64,000 bases of DNA from Neoarius graeffei. Taxonomy: Eukaryota > Chordata > Actinopteri > Siluriformes > Ariidae. Positions within the stretch are counted from its first letter, which is position 1. Each line of letters starts with the position of its first letter. A program made the position numbers and the translations under genes. Below, piece after piece: positions 23,478 through 35,759 of the stretch. Under the pieces are notes generated by a model. It was not told the DNA's origin and searched no databases. It saw only the letters and a list, made by a program, of their open reading frames with translations. The stretch covers positions 57,611,783 to 57,675,782 of the forward strand of contig NC_083577.1 in the NCBI RefSeq assembly GCF_027579695.1, read 5' to 3'.

Positions 23478-23859
23478 CTCATCTCATCTCATCTCATTAT
23501 CTCTAGCCGCTTTATCCTGTTCTACAGGGTCGCAGGCAAGCTGGAGCCTATCCCAGCTGACTACGGGCGAAAGGCGGGGTACACCCTGGACAAGTCGCCA
23601 GGTCATCACAGGGCTGACACATAGACACAGACAACCATTCACACTCACATTCACACCTACGGTCAATTTAGAGTCACCAGTTAATCTAACCTGCATGTCT
23701 TTGGACTGTGGGGGAAACTGGAGCACCCGGAGGAAACCCATGCGGACACGGGGAGAACATGCAAACTCCGCACAGAAAGGCCCTCGCCGGCCACGGGGCT
23801 CGAACCCAGACCTTCTTGCTGTGAGGCGACAGTGCTAACCACTACACCACCATGCCGCC
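23478..23859 (-). mobile_element. tRNA-derived SINE, long-tail type, minus orientation
   Basis: Full-length copy with a 12-bp target duplication, AGTATATATAAT, at 23466-23477 and 23860-23871. Confidence 0.92.
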
Positions 23860-23954
23860 AGTATATATAATATGTACTCTATTACAGTATACTGGTTTCA
23901 CAGTTATACTTTGTGACTATATAGGACACTGTTATAGAAGCAAGTTATTTATAA

Positions 23955-24178
23955 TCATGTTATCTGTTATCACCCAAATGAGGATGGGTTCCCTTTTGAG
24001 TCTGGTTCTTCTCAAGGTTTCTTCCTCATGTCGTCTGAGGGAGTTTTTCCTTGCCACCGTCACCACAGGCTTGCTCATGTTTAATTAGCTCATGTTTAAA
24101 GTCTTTAATTTTCTGTAAAGCTGCTTTGCAACAATGTCTATCATTAAAAGCACTATAAAAATAAACTTGGCTTGACTA
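23955..24178. repeat. Dispersed repeat, also present at 52672-52820
   Basis: A 220-bp segment containing CCTTGCCACCGTCACCACAG and GTAAAGCTGCTTTGCAACAA, ending CAAGCCAAGTTTATTTTTAT on the minus strand. A shorter, reverse-oriented copy lies inside the LINE at 52.7 kb, so it is a mobile or retroposed repeat family. I cannot assign it further. Confidence 0.7.
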
Positions 24179-24234
24179 GTATATCATAATCATGAAGAGC
24201 AGGCTCTTGCAGTGTGGAGCCACCACCAATGGAA

Positions 24235-24410
24235 TCATCTTCTTTTGGCTGTTCCAGTTAGGGGTCACCACAGTGGCTCATCATGATATTTGATTTGGCA
24301 CAGGTTTTTACACCGGATGCCTTTCCTGATGCAACCCTCCCCAGTCTATCCGGGCTTGGGACCGGCGCTAAGTATGCACTGGCTTGTGCAACCCTAGTGG
24401 CTGGGTGTTT
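24235..24410. repeat. Dispersed fish repeat fragment
   Basis: Contains TGGCTGTTCCAGTTAGGGGT and CCGGGCTTGGGACCGGCGCT, phrases I recognise as recurrent in teleost genomes. No termini could be defined. Confidence 0.5.
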
Positions 24411-24798
24411 TTACCAAATCTGCATGTCTCTGAACCACAGATTAGGTAAAAATACTAATGGAATACCAAGCTCTTTACCAATACAAAGCCACCATCAATA
24501 GTTCAATTGTCTTATTTTCTTTTACATTGCTCACTTCATTTTTCTCCTTCTCAAATGCAACTCTTAGTGTTCCCATTTAAGCTGATTAGGTTGGCAGTTT
24601 GGTGCAGCCATTGTTCTTCCAGGATCATTAGTTCAAAAGAATTTACCCAGACCTGTTATAGTATTGACTACTCATGTGGAACAAGGAGAAAAAAAAAAAC
24701 TTTATTTTTTTAAATCCTATACTTTTATTTCAAAGAAAGGGCTCACCATTTTTGAAAATCAGAAATAATACCATGTTGTATTTTAACCAGATTATATA

Positions 24799-26392
24799 CA
24801 GTGCCTTGCAAAAGTATTCATGCCCCTTGAACTTTTTCACATTTTTCCACCTTACAACCATGAACTTAAAAGTTTTTTATTGAGATTTTATGTGATAGAC
24901 CAACACAGAGTAACACATAATTGTGAAGTGAAATGAAAATGATAAATGGTCTTTAAAATTTTAAACAAATAAAAATCTGAAAAATGTGATGTGCATTAGT
25001 ATTCAGCCCCCTGCGTCAATACTTTGTAGAGCCACCTTTTGCTGCAATTACAGCTGCAAGTCTTTTGTGGTATGTCTCTAGCAGCTTTGCACATCTAGAC
25101 ACTGAAATTTTTGCCCATTCTTCTTTGCAAAATAGCTCAAGCTCAGCCAGATTGGATGAAGAATGTCTGTGAACAGCAATTTTCAAGTCTTGCCACAGAT
25201 GCTCAGTGGGATTTAGGTCTGGACTTTGACTGGGCCATTCTAACACATGAATATTCTTTGATCTAAACCATTCCATTGTAGCTCTGGCTGCATGTTTAGG
25301 GTCACTGTCTTGCTGGAAGGTGAATCTCCTTCCCAGTCTCAAGTCTTTTGCAGCCTCCAACAGGTTTTCTTCCAGGATTGTCCTGTATTTAGCTCCATCC
25401 ATCTTCCCATCAACTCTGACCAGCTTCCCTGTCCCTGCTGAAGAAAAGCATCCCCATAGCATGATGCTGCCACCACCATGTTTCACAGTGGGGATGGTGT
25501 GTGCAGGGTGATGAGCAGTGTTAGTTTTCCGCCACACATAACGCTTTGCATTTAGGCCAAAAAGTTCAACTTTGGTCTCACCTGACCAAAGCACCTTCTT
25601 CCACATGTTTGCTGTGTCCCCTACATGGCTTCTTATGCCTGTCTTTCAACAATGGCTTTCTTCTTGCCACTCTTCCAAAAAGGCCAGATTTGTGGCGTGT
25701 ATGACTTATAGTTGTCCTGTGCACAGATTCTCCCACCTGAGCTGTGGATTTCTGCAGCTCCTCCAGAGTGATCATGGGACTCTTGGCTGCTTCTCTGACC
25801 AGTGCTCTCCTTGCTCGCTCTGTCAGTTTAGGTGGACGACCATGTCTTGGTAGGTTTGCAGTTGTGCCATACTTTTTCCATTTTTGAATGATGGATTGAA
25901 CAGTGCTTCTTGAGATGTTCAGAGCTTGGGATATTTTTTTAATAACCTAACCCTGCTTTAAACTTCTCCAGAACTTTATCCCTGACCTGTCTGGTGAGTT
26001 CTTTGGTCTTCATGATGCTGTTTGTTCTTCAGTGTTCTCTAACAAACCACTGAGGCCTTCACAGAACAAGTGTATTTATGCTGAGAGTAAATTGCACACA
26101 GTAGGACTCTATTAACTAATTAGATGACTTCTGAAGGCAATTGATTGCACTGGATTGTATTTAGAGGTATCAGAGGACAGGGGGCTGAATACTAATGCAC
26201 ACCACATTTTCCAGATTTTTATTTGTTTAAAATTTTGAAGACCATTTATCATTTTCGTTTCACTTCACAATTATGTGCTACTCTGTGTTGGTCTATCACA
26301 TAAAATCTCAATAAAAAACTTTTAAGTTTGTGGTTGTAAGGTGGAAAAATGTGAAAAAGTTCAAGGGGTATAAATACTTTTGCAAGGCACTG
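24799..26392 (-). mobile_element. Full-length Tc1-like transposon, inactive, 1594 bp
   Basis: The tips are CAGTGCCTTGCAAAAGTATT and its complement; the inverted repeats extend for about 210 bp at each end. TA flanks both sides (24797-24798 and 26393-26394). The single gene on the minus strand is broken, see the transposase entry. Confidence 0.92.
25016..26015 (-). pseudogene. Tc1-type transposase pseudogene
   Basis: The start near 26015 reads MKTKELTRQVRDKVLEKFKA, the usual helix-turn-helix N-terminus. A frameshift near 25945 breaks the frame soon after; the last 196 codons are open (25016-25606). The DD34E core is mostly recognisable: FQQDSDPKHAA carries the second Asp and SPDLNPTEHLW the Glu. 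The first Asp, normally in a WSDETK context, is Gly here (LWSGETKVELFG). It is therefore dead twice over, by a frameshift and by loss of a catalytic residue. Confidence 0.9.
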
Positions 26393-26534
26393 TAGTTTTA
26401 TGGGTGTATTTTTGGTCCTGATTATTTATTCATGTCAATAAGTGCTTTTATCTTGGTCAAAGTTGTGGTGAACCTGCAGCTGATCCCAGGTACCGGTATA
26501 CACCCATATTTGGGAATACGCACACATACAGCAA

Positions 26535-26868
26535 TTCATTTATTCATTTTATGTATCACTTATCCATTATGGGTTGTGGGTGAGCTGGAGCCAACCCCAG
26601 CTGATATTGGACAAGTGGCAGGGTACACCTTAGACAGGTTGCCAGTCTATGGCAGTGGTAACACAGAGAGACAGACGACCATTCACACCTCATGATTAAC
26701 TTAATTCACATGTCACTGGACTGTGGGAGGAAACCAGAGCAACCAGAGGAAACCCACATAGGCACATGCAAACACTACACAGAAAGGCCCCAGTCGACTG
26801 GCAGGTTCGAACCCATAACCTGCTTGTTTTGAGGCAACAGTGCTACCCACTGCACCACCATGCTATCC
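26535..26868 (-). mobile_element. Old, diverged SINE, minus orientation
   Basis: Recognisable blocks GAGCTGGAGCC, GGACTGTGGGAGGAAACC and GCAGGTTCGAACCC in the order expected for a minus-strand SINE. It is diverged and shortened relative to the young copies. Confidence 0.75.
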
Positions 26869-26869
26869 A

Positions 26870-27764
26870 GGCAATTTAGAGCTATCCAAATATACCCAGA
26901 GTAAATGTCACACAGACAGTAATCCTAGCTTAGGATCGGACTGGGGACCCAAGAGTTATGAGGTTGAACTCTACCTACTGTGTCACCATCCCACCCTGAT
27001 GCTGATAAATGTGTTGATTAATGATGGAAAAAAGTACGCATGTCCCCAAGACATATGTTTAGGAAGCTGAGCCAGTTCCGTTCGTTTCCGTACAGTACAT
27101 TAGTTCTATTAAAGTCAACAATGTTTCAGCAATCCTTCATTATGCACAATCTTTGTTATTGTGCTCGTTTCAAAGGAACTTTCAAATTAATATGAATGTG
27201 ATGAAAGGTGAGCTTGGACTGAAAAAACTCAGTTTATAGAACTTGAGCCAAGTCTTTAGTTTTGTCATGTGCAAGTGCAACCCTCAAGCGTTTTAAAGAT
27301 TTTCAATTGAGACTTCTGTAACAGAGGTGGGACCTGCTACAATACTGAAAACGAAGTAGAATGTGTGCATGACTGCCATCTGGTGCCTGGAGTAAGACTG
27401 AAGCCCATTTAATATCCTCCTAGTTTGCAGTAGCCTTCAATTTTGCATGAATACATAAAGTCAGGTTTGATGTAGATGTGAACATCAGTTTAATGATTTG
27501 GTCCAGAGAGGTAAAACTGACAAGTCCCAACTATACTTTTTACTTTCACTTAAAACTTGAGCATCGATGGTTCTACAGATTGCATAATAATCATTCATGG
27601 CTTAATGAAGACACTTGGACTATCAACTGCAGTCACATGAAGTGTTTTATAATGTTCATTTTGGATTCAATTTCAGAGCAGCAATAGCAAAACAACTGTC
27701 ATTAAAAAACAACAAGCACCTACCCTTTTTCTTTTATTTGTAGTACGAGTTTGTGTTTTGAAAG
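26870..27764. other. Intergenic stretch
   Basis: No gene or transposon terminus supported; AT-rich throughout. Confidence 0.45.
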
Positions 27765-27777
27765 GCCTAGCAAACTA

Positions 27778-28125
27778 TCCATTATCTGTAGCCGTTTATC
27801 CTGTGCAGGGTCGCAGGCAAGCTGGAGCCTATCCCAGCTGACTATGGGCGAGAGGCGGGGTACACCTTGGACAAGTCACCAGATCATTGCAGGGCTGACA
27901 CAGAGACAAACAACCACACATTCACACCCACGATCAATTTAAAGCCACCAATTAGCCTAACTTGCATGTCTTTGGGGGAAACCGAGGCACCCGGAGGAAA
28001 CCCATGCAGACACGAGGAGAACATGCAAACTCCACACAGAAAGGCCCCCATTGGCCGCTGGGCTCGAACCCAGAACCTTCTTGCTGTGGGGCAACAGTGC
28101 TAACCACTACACCACTGTGCTGCCT
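27778..28125 (-). mobile_element. tRNA-derived SINE, long-tail type, minus orientation
   Basis: Moderately diverged copy with a 13-bp target duplication, GCCTAGCAAACTA, at 27765-27777 and 28126-28138. Confidence 0.9.
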
Positions 28126-28439
28126 GCCTAGCAAACTAACACTTACATTTCCTGATTCAACACTTTGGCCGTATATGGACTGTACAGTTTTTGAAGCAGA
28201 TAAGGTTTACAAAAGGTACAGAGCAGTTTTCATATGGTATCTTTAGACATTTCCAAGTGTCTCATAACCTATCCAAAATCACCAAATACAAACCAAAATA
28301 TCTGTCACTGTATACCAAGTTTGCATACTTTATCTTGCCTTCTGTCCTACAGCAAATCATTCTATCATACAGCATCCATCAGACTGTAGAACACTGTTCC
28401 AGTCAAAGTTGTAGTAGTGCTTCACAAACTTCAGGTGTT

Positions 28440-29192
28440 TATGTTTTGTGGTTAACTGACAGAAAAAGCTTTTTTCTGGCAAATCTTCCAAATAACCTGC
28501 TGGCATGGAGGTGGCATCTGATGGCGGTTTTGGAATCTTAGAAACCCAAAGATTTTACTTTTCCTTGTAATTCACCAGTAATCCTTGGAGATTTTTTTGC
28601 CTCTCTCACCATCCTCCTCACTGTACGTGGGGGCAAAATAAATTTGGGTTCTCTTCTAAGCAAGTTTGTAACAGTTTCAGGTGGTGTCCACTTTTTTATA
28701 TGAACATTTTTATGTGAGTAGCTCTTTTTTAATAACCATTCCCTGACTTATGAAGGTCAACACACTTCTCCCTCATTTGGTTTGTGTGTTCTCTTATCTT
28801 TCCCATGTTGATGGATGACTAAGGGAATTTGGCCTCTGTGTGTCACCTCATATTTATATCCCAGTTAATCAGAAAGTCACAGATTACAGCCTGAAAATTC
28901 ATACACACTCCAGTTAAATCAAAAATGTTGAATTTAAATGAGAAACATGCTTCAGTTATGTTCACTATAATTTCCAAGGGTGCCACTAATAGTGCCACAT
29001 GTTTTTGTCAAATTATTTCTTGAGGAAAGATTTGTTTTTCTCTGAATAAAAATTTATTTGAATTCAAGGTTGATTTTTTTTCTAATTTTTTCAGTGCGAG
29101 ATGAAGCTCCTTCACCAAAAGGTGGATATTTTTTCCTAACCATTTTTACTAATTCTCATACAGGGTGCCAATAATTGTGGAGGGCACCGCAT
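28440..29192 (-). pseudogene. Truncated Tc1-like element with decayed transposase
   Basis: Only the right-hand terminus is visible (ending CCAATAATTGTGGAGGGCAC near 29192). On the minus strand the start of a transposase (MGKIREHTNQMREKCVDLH, from about 28808) is recognisable, followed by stops, and later PRTVRRMVREAKKSPRITGE in another phase. The catalytic region and the left end are missing. Confidence 0.7.
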
Positions 29193-29251
29193 ATATAAAT
29201 AAATGAAATGAAGTGACCAGACAAAACATGAGTTATATTGGGTGCATAATG

Positions 29252-29627
29252 GGGGCGGCCCGGTGGTGTAGTGGTTAGCGCTGTCGCCTCACAGCAAGAA
29301 GGTCCGGGTTCGAGCCCCGTGGCTGGCGAGGGCCTTTCTGTGTGGAGTTTGCATGTTCTCCCCGTGTCCGCGTGGGTTTCCTCCGGGTGCTCCGGTTTCC
29401 CCCACAGTCCAAAGACATGCAGGTTAGGTTAACTGGTGACTCTAAATTGACCGTAGGTGTGAATGTGAGTGTGAATGGTTGTCTGTGTCTATGTGTCAGC
29501 CCTGTGATGACCTGGTGACTTGTCCAGGGTGTACCCCGCCTTTCACCCGTAGTCAGCTGAGATAGGCTCCAGCTTGCCTGCGACCCTGTAGAACAGGATA
29601 AAGCGGCTAGAGATAATGAGATGAGAT
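29252..29627 (+). mobile_element. tRNA-derived SINE, long-tail type
   Basis: Full-length copy with a perfect 12-bp target duplication, GGGTGCATAATG, at 29240-29251 and 29628-29639. It lies 40 bases downstream of the piggyBac-type stop codon. Confidence 0.95.
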
Positions 29628-29668
29628 GGGTGCATAATGACTGCAATGAAATACAAGTCAAATTTAAT

Positions 29669-32021
29669 TTAGTCATTCCTGCTTTCTTCTTTTATTTGCA
29701 TTTCCAATATTTCAGCTTTTTCTGATATTAGTTTTTCCAGTATTTCCGATTTGATTTCTTCTGATATTTCTGATTTAATTTCTTCTAATAGTTCTGATTT
29801 AATTTCTTCTGATAGTTCTGATTTAATTTTTACTGACGTTTCTGAGTTGTGGTTGTCTGTTCCTTCTGGCATTTCTGAGTTGCGGCAGTCTTGTTCTGAC
29901 GTTTCTGAGTTGTGGCTGTCTCGTTCTTCTGATGTTTCGGAGTTGCGGCTGTCTCGTTCTTCCGACGTTTCAGAGTTGCGGCTGTCTCGTTCTTCCGACG
30001 TTTCGGAGTTGCGGTTGTCTCGTTCTTCTGATGTTTCAGAGTTGCGGGTGTCTCTTTCTTCTGATGTTTCGGAGTTGCGGTTGTCTCGTTCTTCTGACGT
30101 TTCAGAGTTGCAGTTTTCTGATTTGCGTTTTTCTGTTTTTTCTGATTTGCGATTTTCCGATTTTTCTGATTCTGATCTGTTAGATTTACAACTACGTACG
30201 TACTTGTCTTTATGCCACTGTGTGAAGCACATCCGGTCTGGAATTATACACAGAGCCACATCACAAGCCTCACACTTGTAAATGGTGCAGAGTTTGCACT
30301 GCACACATTTTCTCCTCCCCTTGGTGGCTCTGACAGACCGATCACTGGAGACCTCACAGACTGGTGCAGGGTAGCATGCAAAAAGCTTTCCTTCTTTCTT
30401 CGGTGCCAAAGAAACAGTGGTTGCCTTAACAGGTGGCTCCATGGAGGTGGATGGCTGCTCCTTCCCCACTTTAGCCAACTGGCGACACAACACCATCCTG
30501 AACTTCTTCTGGCTGAGGGGCTTCTGCTTCTTCACCTCTGCCATTTCTTTGTAGATGATGAAACTGTTCACCACTGCAATGTCAATGAAGTGCAGAAACA
30601 GTTTCATGTACCACCGGCTAGTCTTGTGGTCCACAGAGAAGTACTTGATGAGAGCATCCGAGAGGTCTACCCCACCCATGTACTTGTTGTACTCCTTTAC
30701 CGGCTCAGGCACAGGAAACGACTTCTTTGTCCAGGTTCCGTCAGGGTTCCGGACACGGCGACGCACAAAATCACTGCTGTTGGCTTTGTGGATAGTGGAG
30801 CACATCATGACTTCGCATGTGTCCTTCCACTTCACATAGAGCAGAGGGCTCTCCCGGATCCAGCGCATTTCCCCACGAGCAGATTTCTTGGTTAATGCAT
30901 TCTCTTTCGTACGTGGAAACCCCACAGAGTTCTCCCGGACAGTCCCACAGGCCCCGAAGCGCAGCTGGTGGAGATGGTTAAAGAGTGCAGTGCTCGTATA
31001 GAAGTTATCAACAAACACATGGTACCCTGTGCCAAGACGGGGCACCTTGAGTAAGTTGACGACCACATCAAAGCTCAGCCTACTGTCACTCAGACACTGC
31101 GCTTTTCCCTCATAGATTGAGAAGTCGCATGTGTAACCACTCTGGCTGTCAGCCAGGACGAACAGCTTGTAACCCCATTTTGTGGTCTTGTACTTCATAT
31201 ATTCCTTCATCCTGATCCTTGCCTTTGTGGCTACCATGCGCTCATCCACTGCCAGGTTTTGGTGCGGGTGGTAGTATGTCCTGCAGGCCATGAGGATGTC
31301 ATCCAGGAGAGGCTTCAAGCGGAAAAGGCCATCAAAACCAGGCTGACCACGGAGCTTATCATTCACCACGTCACCAGCTGGGTCACTCATATGTAAAAAT
31401 GCAGTGATAGCTTCATACCTATCGCCTGGCATGATGCTGGCAGGAAAGGGAAATCTGTAAAGGTCATCCCTCTTCCACAGGTCTCTTGCAGAGGACACCT
31501 TGACCAGGCCAAGATACAGAATAAGGCTAAAGTAGTTGAGCATCTCATCTGGAGTCACGTCGGTCCACGGCCTCTTTATCTTTAAGCCCTCTGCATACTT
31601 CCGGGCAGCATTCTTGTTAGTGTTGGTACACAGCGTCTTAAGTACATTATGTGAGAAATACAGCTGGAAAATGTTCAGGGGGCTATAGGACTTATGTAAA
31701 TCCAACTGAGCTCCAGGATTCCTCTTGGGACAGAATGGAAACTGTGGGGGGCACACATCCTCCTCAGAGTCATCATGCCATCTATCTTCCTGTGGGGCGA
31801 GTGCACTCCTCTTTGAAGGATTCTTTGTTGGTGATGGCCTCCCACTGCTTCTGGATCTCTTCTGCCTTGTAGATGGGGAAAGGCCTAAAGGACCTAACAG
31901 GTTAGAAGAGCTGCAGGCTGCTGGGAGAGAGGAGCGGACAGATGCACCCAGCGAAGCCTCCGAAGCAGAATTAGATGATGGGCAAGAGGCAATGGCAGAT
32001 GTCTCCCCTGCAGGATTCTCT
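29669..32021 (-). CDS. piggyBac-type transposase, open frame with repetitive C-terminal tail
   Basis: The 831-codon frame (M1 at 32164) contains a complete DDE_Tnp_1_7 domain. Catalytic Asp candidates are D307 (AVDERMV), D386 (FVDNFYTS) and D500 (MGGVDLSD). A Cys-rich finger follows at about 620-659, as in piggyBac family proteins. Residues 686-765 are eight or so copies of an 11-residue unit like [11 protein letters not shown], then a charged helical stretch with [12 protein letters not shown] repeats (about 777-828). Codons 1-47 look like intron: a pyrimidine tract and CAG end at 32022, so the real exon probably starts at 32021 and the start codon lies upstream in an exon I could not find. 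No stop or frameshift is seen. No TTAA-flanked inverted ends were found, so it is either a transposon with lost ends or a domesticated gene. Confidence 0.88.
29870..30109 (-). repeat. 33-bp in-frame tandem repeat in the piggyBac-type gene
   Basis: About seven to eight 33-bp units encode NSETSEERD followed by two variable residues. The units stay in frame and differ mostly at the last two codons and at silent sites, the last copies being the most diverged. Confidence 0.9.
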
Positions 32022-32164
32022 CTGAAATGAAGAGAAAAAAAATTGGCAAATGCACAAATAGACAACCGAACATACAGGTAGCACAAACACATGCATGTAT
32101 GCATTATGTACATGACTATCTCCGCGATTTGTGTTCTTGGTTCCATCTTGGTTCTGCTAGCCAC

Positions 32165-32997
32165 GATTATGATTTCTTCTTGCAGGTTGGGCTGTTCCCA
32201 GAAAAGTCAAAACTACTGGCTTGTTTGGTGGAATTCTGAGTATTCTGACTGATGAGACCACCAGAAAAAAGAAATATAACCGCTGATTTAATTTCAAATT
32301 GTTTCGCTCCAGTTTCAACCACTGTCATTGTGAGCTCATTGGTTTTTTGGGTCTTAAATCATCATCATTCTTTTTGCTGAAAAAGTGACTAAAAAACATT
32401 ATTTAAACTACAATAGACTTTTAGCTTGTATACTTAACTGCAAATGAATGAAAATTTCAAGGAATTTGAATGAAGACCACATGAGTTTTATTGCCTGCAA
32501 AATTTGGTTCTATGGACCAAGAATGTAAATAATCCTGACAGAGATTACAATAGGATTCCTGAATGCTTCACACAAAAACTTCTCAAAAAAAAAAAAAACC
32601 CTTCACTCTTACATAACACAATTTATTAGACCAGTCAGTCTCTCTCTCAAAAAAATATTTTTACATTTCAGGTCACACCTCTTTTGAGTAGTTTGCACTT
32701 TAGTGACTAACACCGGAAACTACTTTGCACATGCATGCGTGGGTTAAAGTTAGGTCTTAATATAAATCACAGAGAAACTTTTTTTTGTTATCTTGGTGGT
32801 TTGAAGCCATTTAATGTAATTTTGTGGTTTTCTCATGCGTTCTCCTCACTGATCTCTACATAAAATATCTGGATAGCTCATTGGCCAGTCAGGGTGAAGC
32901 GATCTGGCCACCATATTACCACACACATCGGATCGTCACGATCATATCTCTGCCTAGGAAGCTACACAAAACTGGACATGTTATTCATCTAATTGAC
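32165..32997. other. Upstream flank of the piggyBac-type gene
   Basis: It should contain the missing 5' exon and promoter of the transposase gene, but I cannot place them. No TTAA-anchored inverted terminal repeat was recognised. A-rich runs occur near 32583. Confidence 0.4.
32969..32995. repeat. 27-bp direct repeat, left copy
   Basis: Twenty-seven bases (AAACTGGACATG to ATCTAATTG) are repeated identically at 42956-42982. This copy touches the left end of the large ISL2EU-like element; the other lies 27 bases beyond its right end. Confidence 0.85.
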
Positions 32998-33064
32998 CAC
33001 TTTCACATTACCCATAATGTTTTGCACCTTGGGGGTAACCAAAATATAAACAAACTAAAACAAC

Positions 33065-35006
33065 ATGGCGTCACACACGGGCAGTAATCTTTTGAATTCA
33101 AGTCTCCTTAAAACCTTCAAAGAAGCGTCTAAACTAACTAAACCAAAGCTTAAAGAAATCTACAAAGCATTTTCTGTGGACTTCAAGAAATTATTGGTAA
33201 AAAAAAAAAAGCGATTGTAAATATTGCCTCAAACGCTTTGAACATCTCTACTTCGGGCAACAGTCAGCAGCCTTCATCTGTTAACATGGGTGTTCCAACA
33301 ATTACTTACCTGCAGAAGTTAAAAAATTGGCAGAAGAGCTTAGAAAGCTTGACACTGATCATAGAAGAATCCACAGTGAAATCATTTTTGCTGGGTGCTG
33401 GTTACGACGAGAAAGCCGTAAGAAAATAGAAAACGCTTCGTGCATGGGAACACAAGCAAGGAATTCACTCACTCAGTCAAGTAAGTACTGTAAACACAGA
33501 CGAATTGTCAAATTTCTTGTTTAAGTTGATTTTGATTTCCTTCAGTCTGATTTTCCTAAAGCTCATATGCTACCAGATTACAACAATCTTTGGGCTGTTA
33601 GAGGAAGCTGCAACCCCTCATTCTCAACTGACAATGAAGAAAGTCATGTACTTGGTACTTGAAACAGCTGCAAGCAAACCAGTGTTTTCTGCTTTAATTT
33701 CTACTGTACGTGCACTGTTGGGTATGTTGTTGTTTTGTTTTTAAATTTGAATGATGAAAACTACCAGGTAACTTTATTAAATCGGAGCATTAATATATTT
33801 TTTTAGACTAAGAGGTAATTGCAATCACATTGGAGCCTTGATGTTTGTGCTCTTTGATATTGTTGCAGAGGACAAACGGCACTTTCCACCTGACCTTACC
33901 TGCACTGATCTGCCATGTTCTTGGTCTGATCCCAAAGGTAAAAGCAATTTTATACAATATAAATGACCGAGACATAGCTGTACTTATAAAAGCTAATTTC
34001 TACTTTGCACTTTTTATATAGGTGCCAAGGTTGAGCCCGTCATTGTGGAGGACATTAACCTCTACAAAGCTAAAGTTGGTCAAAAAACACCTGCAAAGGA
34101 ATTTCGTCCATGCCCTTCCATAACAGAACAATTTTATGGAACCATTGGGGAATAATGATTGATGAATGTGAAATTAACTTAATGAAAGATATTTTATGCC
34201 AACCATGGAAAGCCAATGCCACCCATACATTACCCATTTGCACAAAAAAGCAAAGATGTAAATACACTGCTTGCACAAGAACTGCCTGATGTCATGCCTG
34301 CTGATGACCTACACCTGGCTTACAGCTTCAATGTGGATATCGAAAATGTCATGCCTGTGAATAACCTTAAAGAAATTGTCAGTCCAGTCAAGTCAAGTCC
34401 AGCATCACTACATGACATTATTTCAAAAGCTGATGCAATTCTTCACAAACTCAGTGTACAAGAAGAGCATATCAAACAAACTGATGAGGCAATGAGGGGA
34501 TCAGTCACAGAGTAAAGAGTGGTTTATTGAAAGGTCTCCCAGGATGACTGCATCCCAATGTAAGCGTGCTCTCATGAAGGAAACTACAAGTCCCACCAAA
34601 GCAATAAGTGAAATACCAGGGTACAACAGCAAAACTGAAACTGAACACGAGAGATGGCATCAAATCCAAAGAAAATATTACTCAACAATACATGGAAATG
34701 ACAAACAACAAAGTACACAAATGTGGCTTCTTCATTTCCAAATCTCATCCCTTCCTAGGAGCTTCCCCCGATGGACTGATAGATGATGGTGGTTTTATTG
34801 AAGTCAAGAAAATCCACCCACACCATAATGAAACATTAGAAGCTTTAAAAAGACTCCATATCATCAAAAAGGTAGATGGATCTTTAATTATCAATGAGAA
34901 TCATAAATATTATCATCAGATGCAGCAACAACTGTTCTGCACTAGCAGGAGTTGGATTGACTTTGTAGCTTCAGATGGCAAACACTTGTTGGTGAGAAGA
35001 GTTTAA
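33065..35006 (+). pseudogene. YqaJ-type nuclease pseudogene of the ISL2EU-like element
   Basis: It begins MASHTGSNLLNSSLLKTFKE at 33065 and has intron-like gaps with good splice sites (donor near 33482, acceptor near 33880, donor near 33938, acceptor near 34020). The last part (34608-35006) holds the nuclease core: GASPDGLI (Asp), GGFIEVKK (Glu-x-Lys) and YYHQMQQQL, the PD-(D/E)XK signature of YqaJ/lambda exonuclease-like proteins. An in-frame stop follows FIC near 33285, GTIGE ends in a stop near 34153, and the WFIERSPRMTAS segment lies in another phase. It is not functional. In the parent element this protein is thought to act in transposition; its exact job is not established. Confidence 0.8.
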
Positions 35007-35759
35007 TATAATGAGGATTTCTGGAACCTCAATTTGCCAAGACTTGAGAAGTTTTATTATGGTCTTGTGTTGTTAGAATTAGCTTATGGGTTGTTTTACA
35101 ATCAGGGTACGCAAGCTAAAAATCACATTTAACACTTAGAAGCTTGTTGATTATTACACATTAGAAGCTTTGATATCTTCAATATCAAAAGGCTTGACTA
35201 AATAAACTTGGTTGTTTATTGTAGCCCTGTGATAGCTCTATTTACCATACAAAAAAAATTTGGTGATAATGTTATTTTTGGTGAATGTATGGCAATATAT
35301 GTCATATTTAGCAAAATTACTCGTGTCATTTAGAAAAAGTGCTTTTTTGACCACAGGTAGCTCCAAAAGGGATGCACTTACATCATTCTTTATACCATAA
35401 CACAAATATTTGGTTCCATATCATTGGAAACATAGTTAAGTTTTAATGTTGAATGCCAGCAAGTTTTCAGACTATTTTGATCAAATTAGTATGTAATTGT
35501 GTAAAAAAAAAAAAAATCCTCTCCGAGACAGCGAATTTTTCAGTATAAAATAACATATCTAAAATGATTATTTTCATCCTAAAATGTGGTCAAGATATTG
35601 AGACATAAATATTAGAGACAACTAACACAAAGCTTACAGCCTTATATTTAAAAGCACTATGGAAGTAGTGGATTCTGAATTGTCAAAAAAAAAAAAAAAA
35701 AAGTCCTCTCTGAGAATCACTTCATTTGTTTCTCCCAGCGCTGCTTAAAGCTACACTTA

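Noticed and set aside
23484..23838. Open frames of about 80-150 codons with TFTPTVNLESPVNLTCMSLD or VSVNGCLCLCVSPVMTWRLV, repeated all over the window
   Set aside because: They are translations of the SINE body, which by chance is open in several frames. They recur with each SINE copy and are not genes.
29751..30895. Plus-strand frames of 176 and 227 codons opposite the piggyBac-type gene
   Set aside because: They are antisense to the transposase; the first mirrors the 33-bp repeat. No domain is recognisable.
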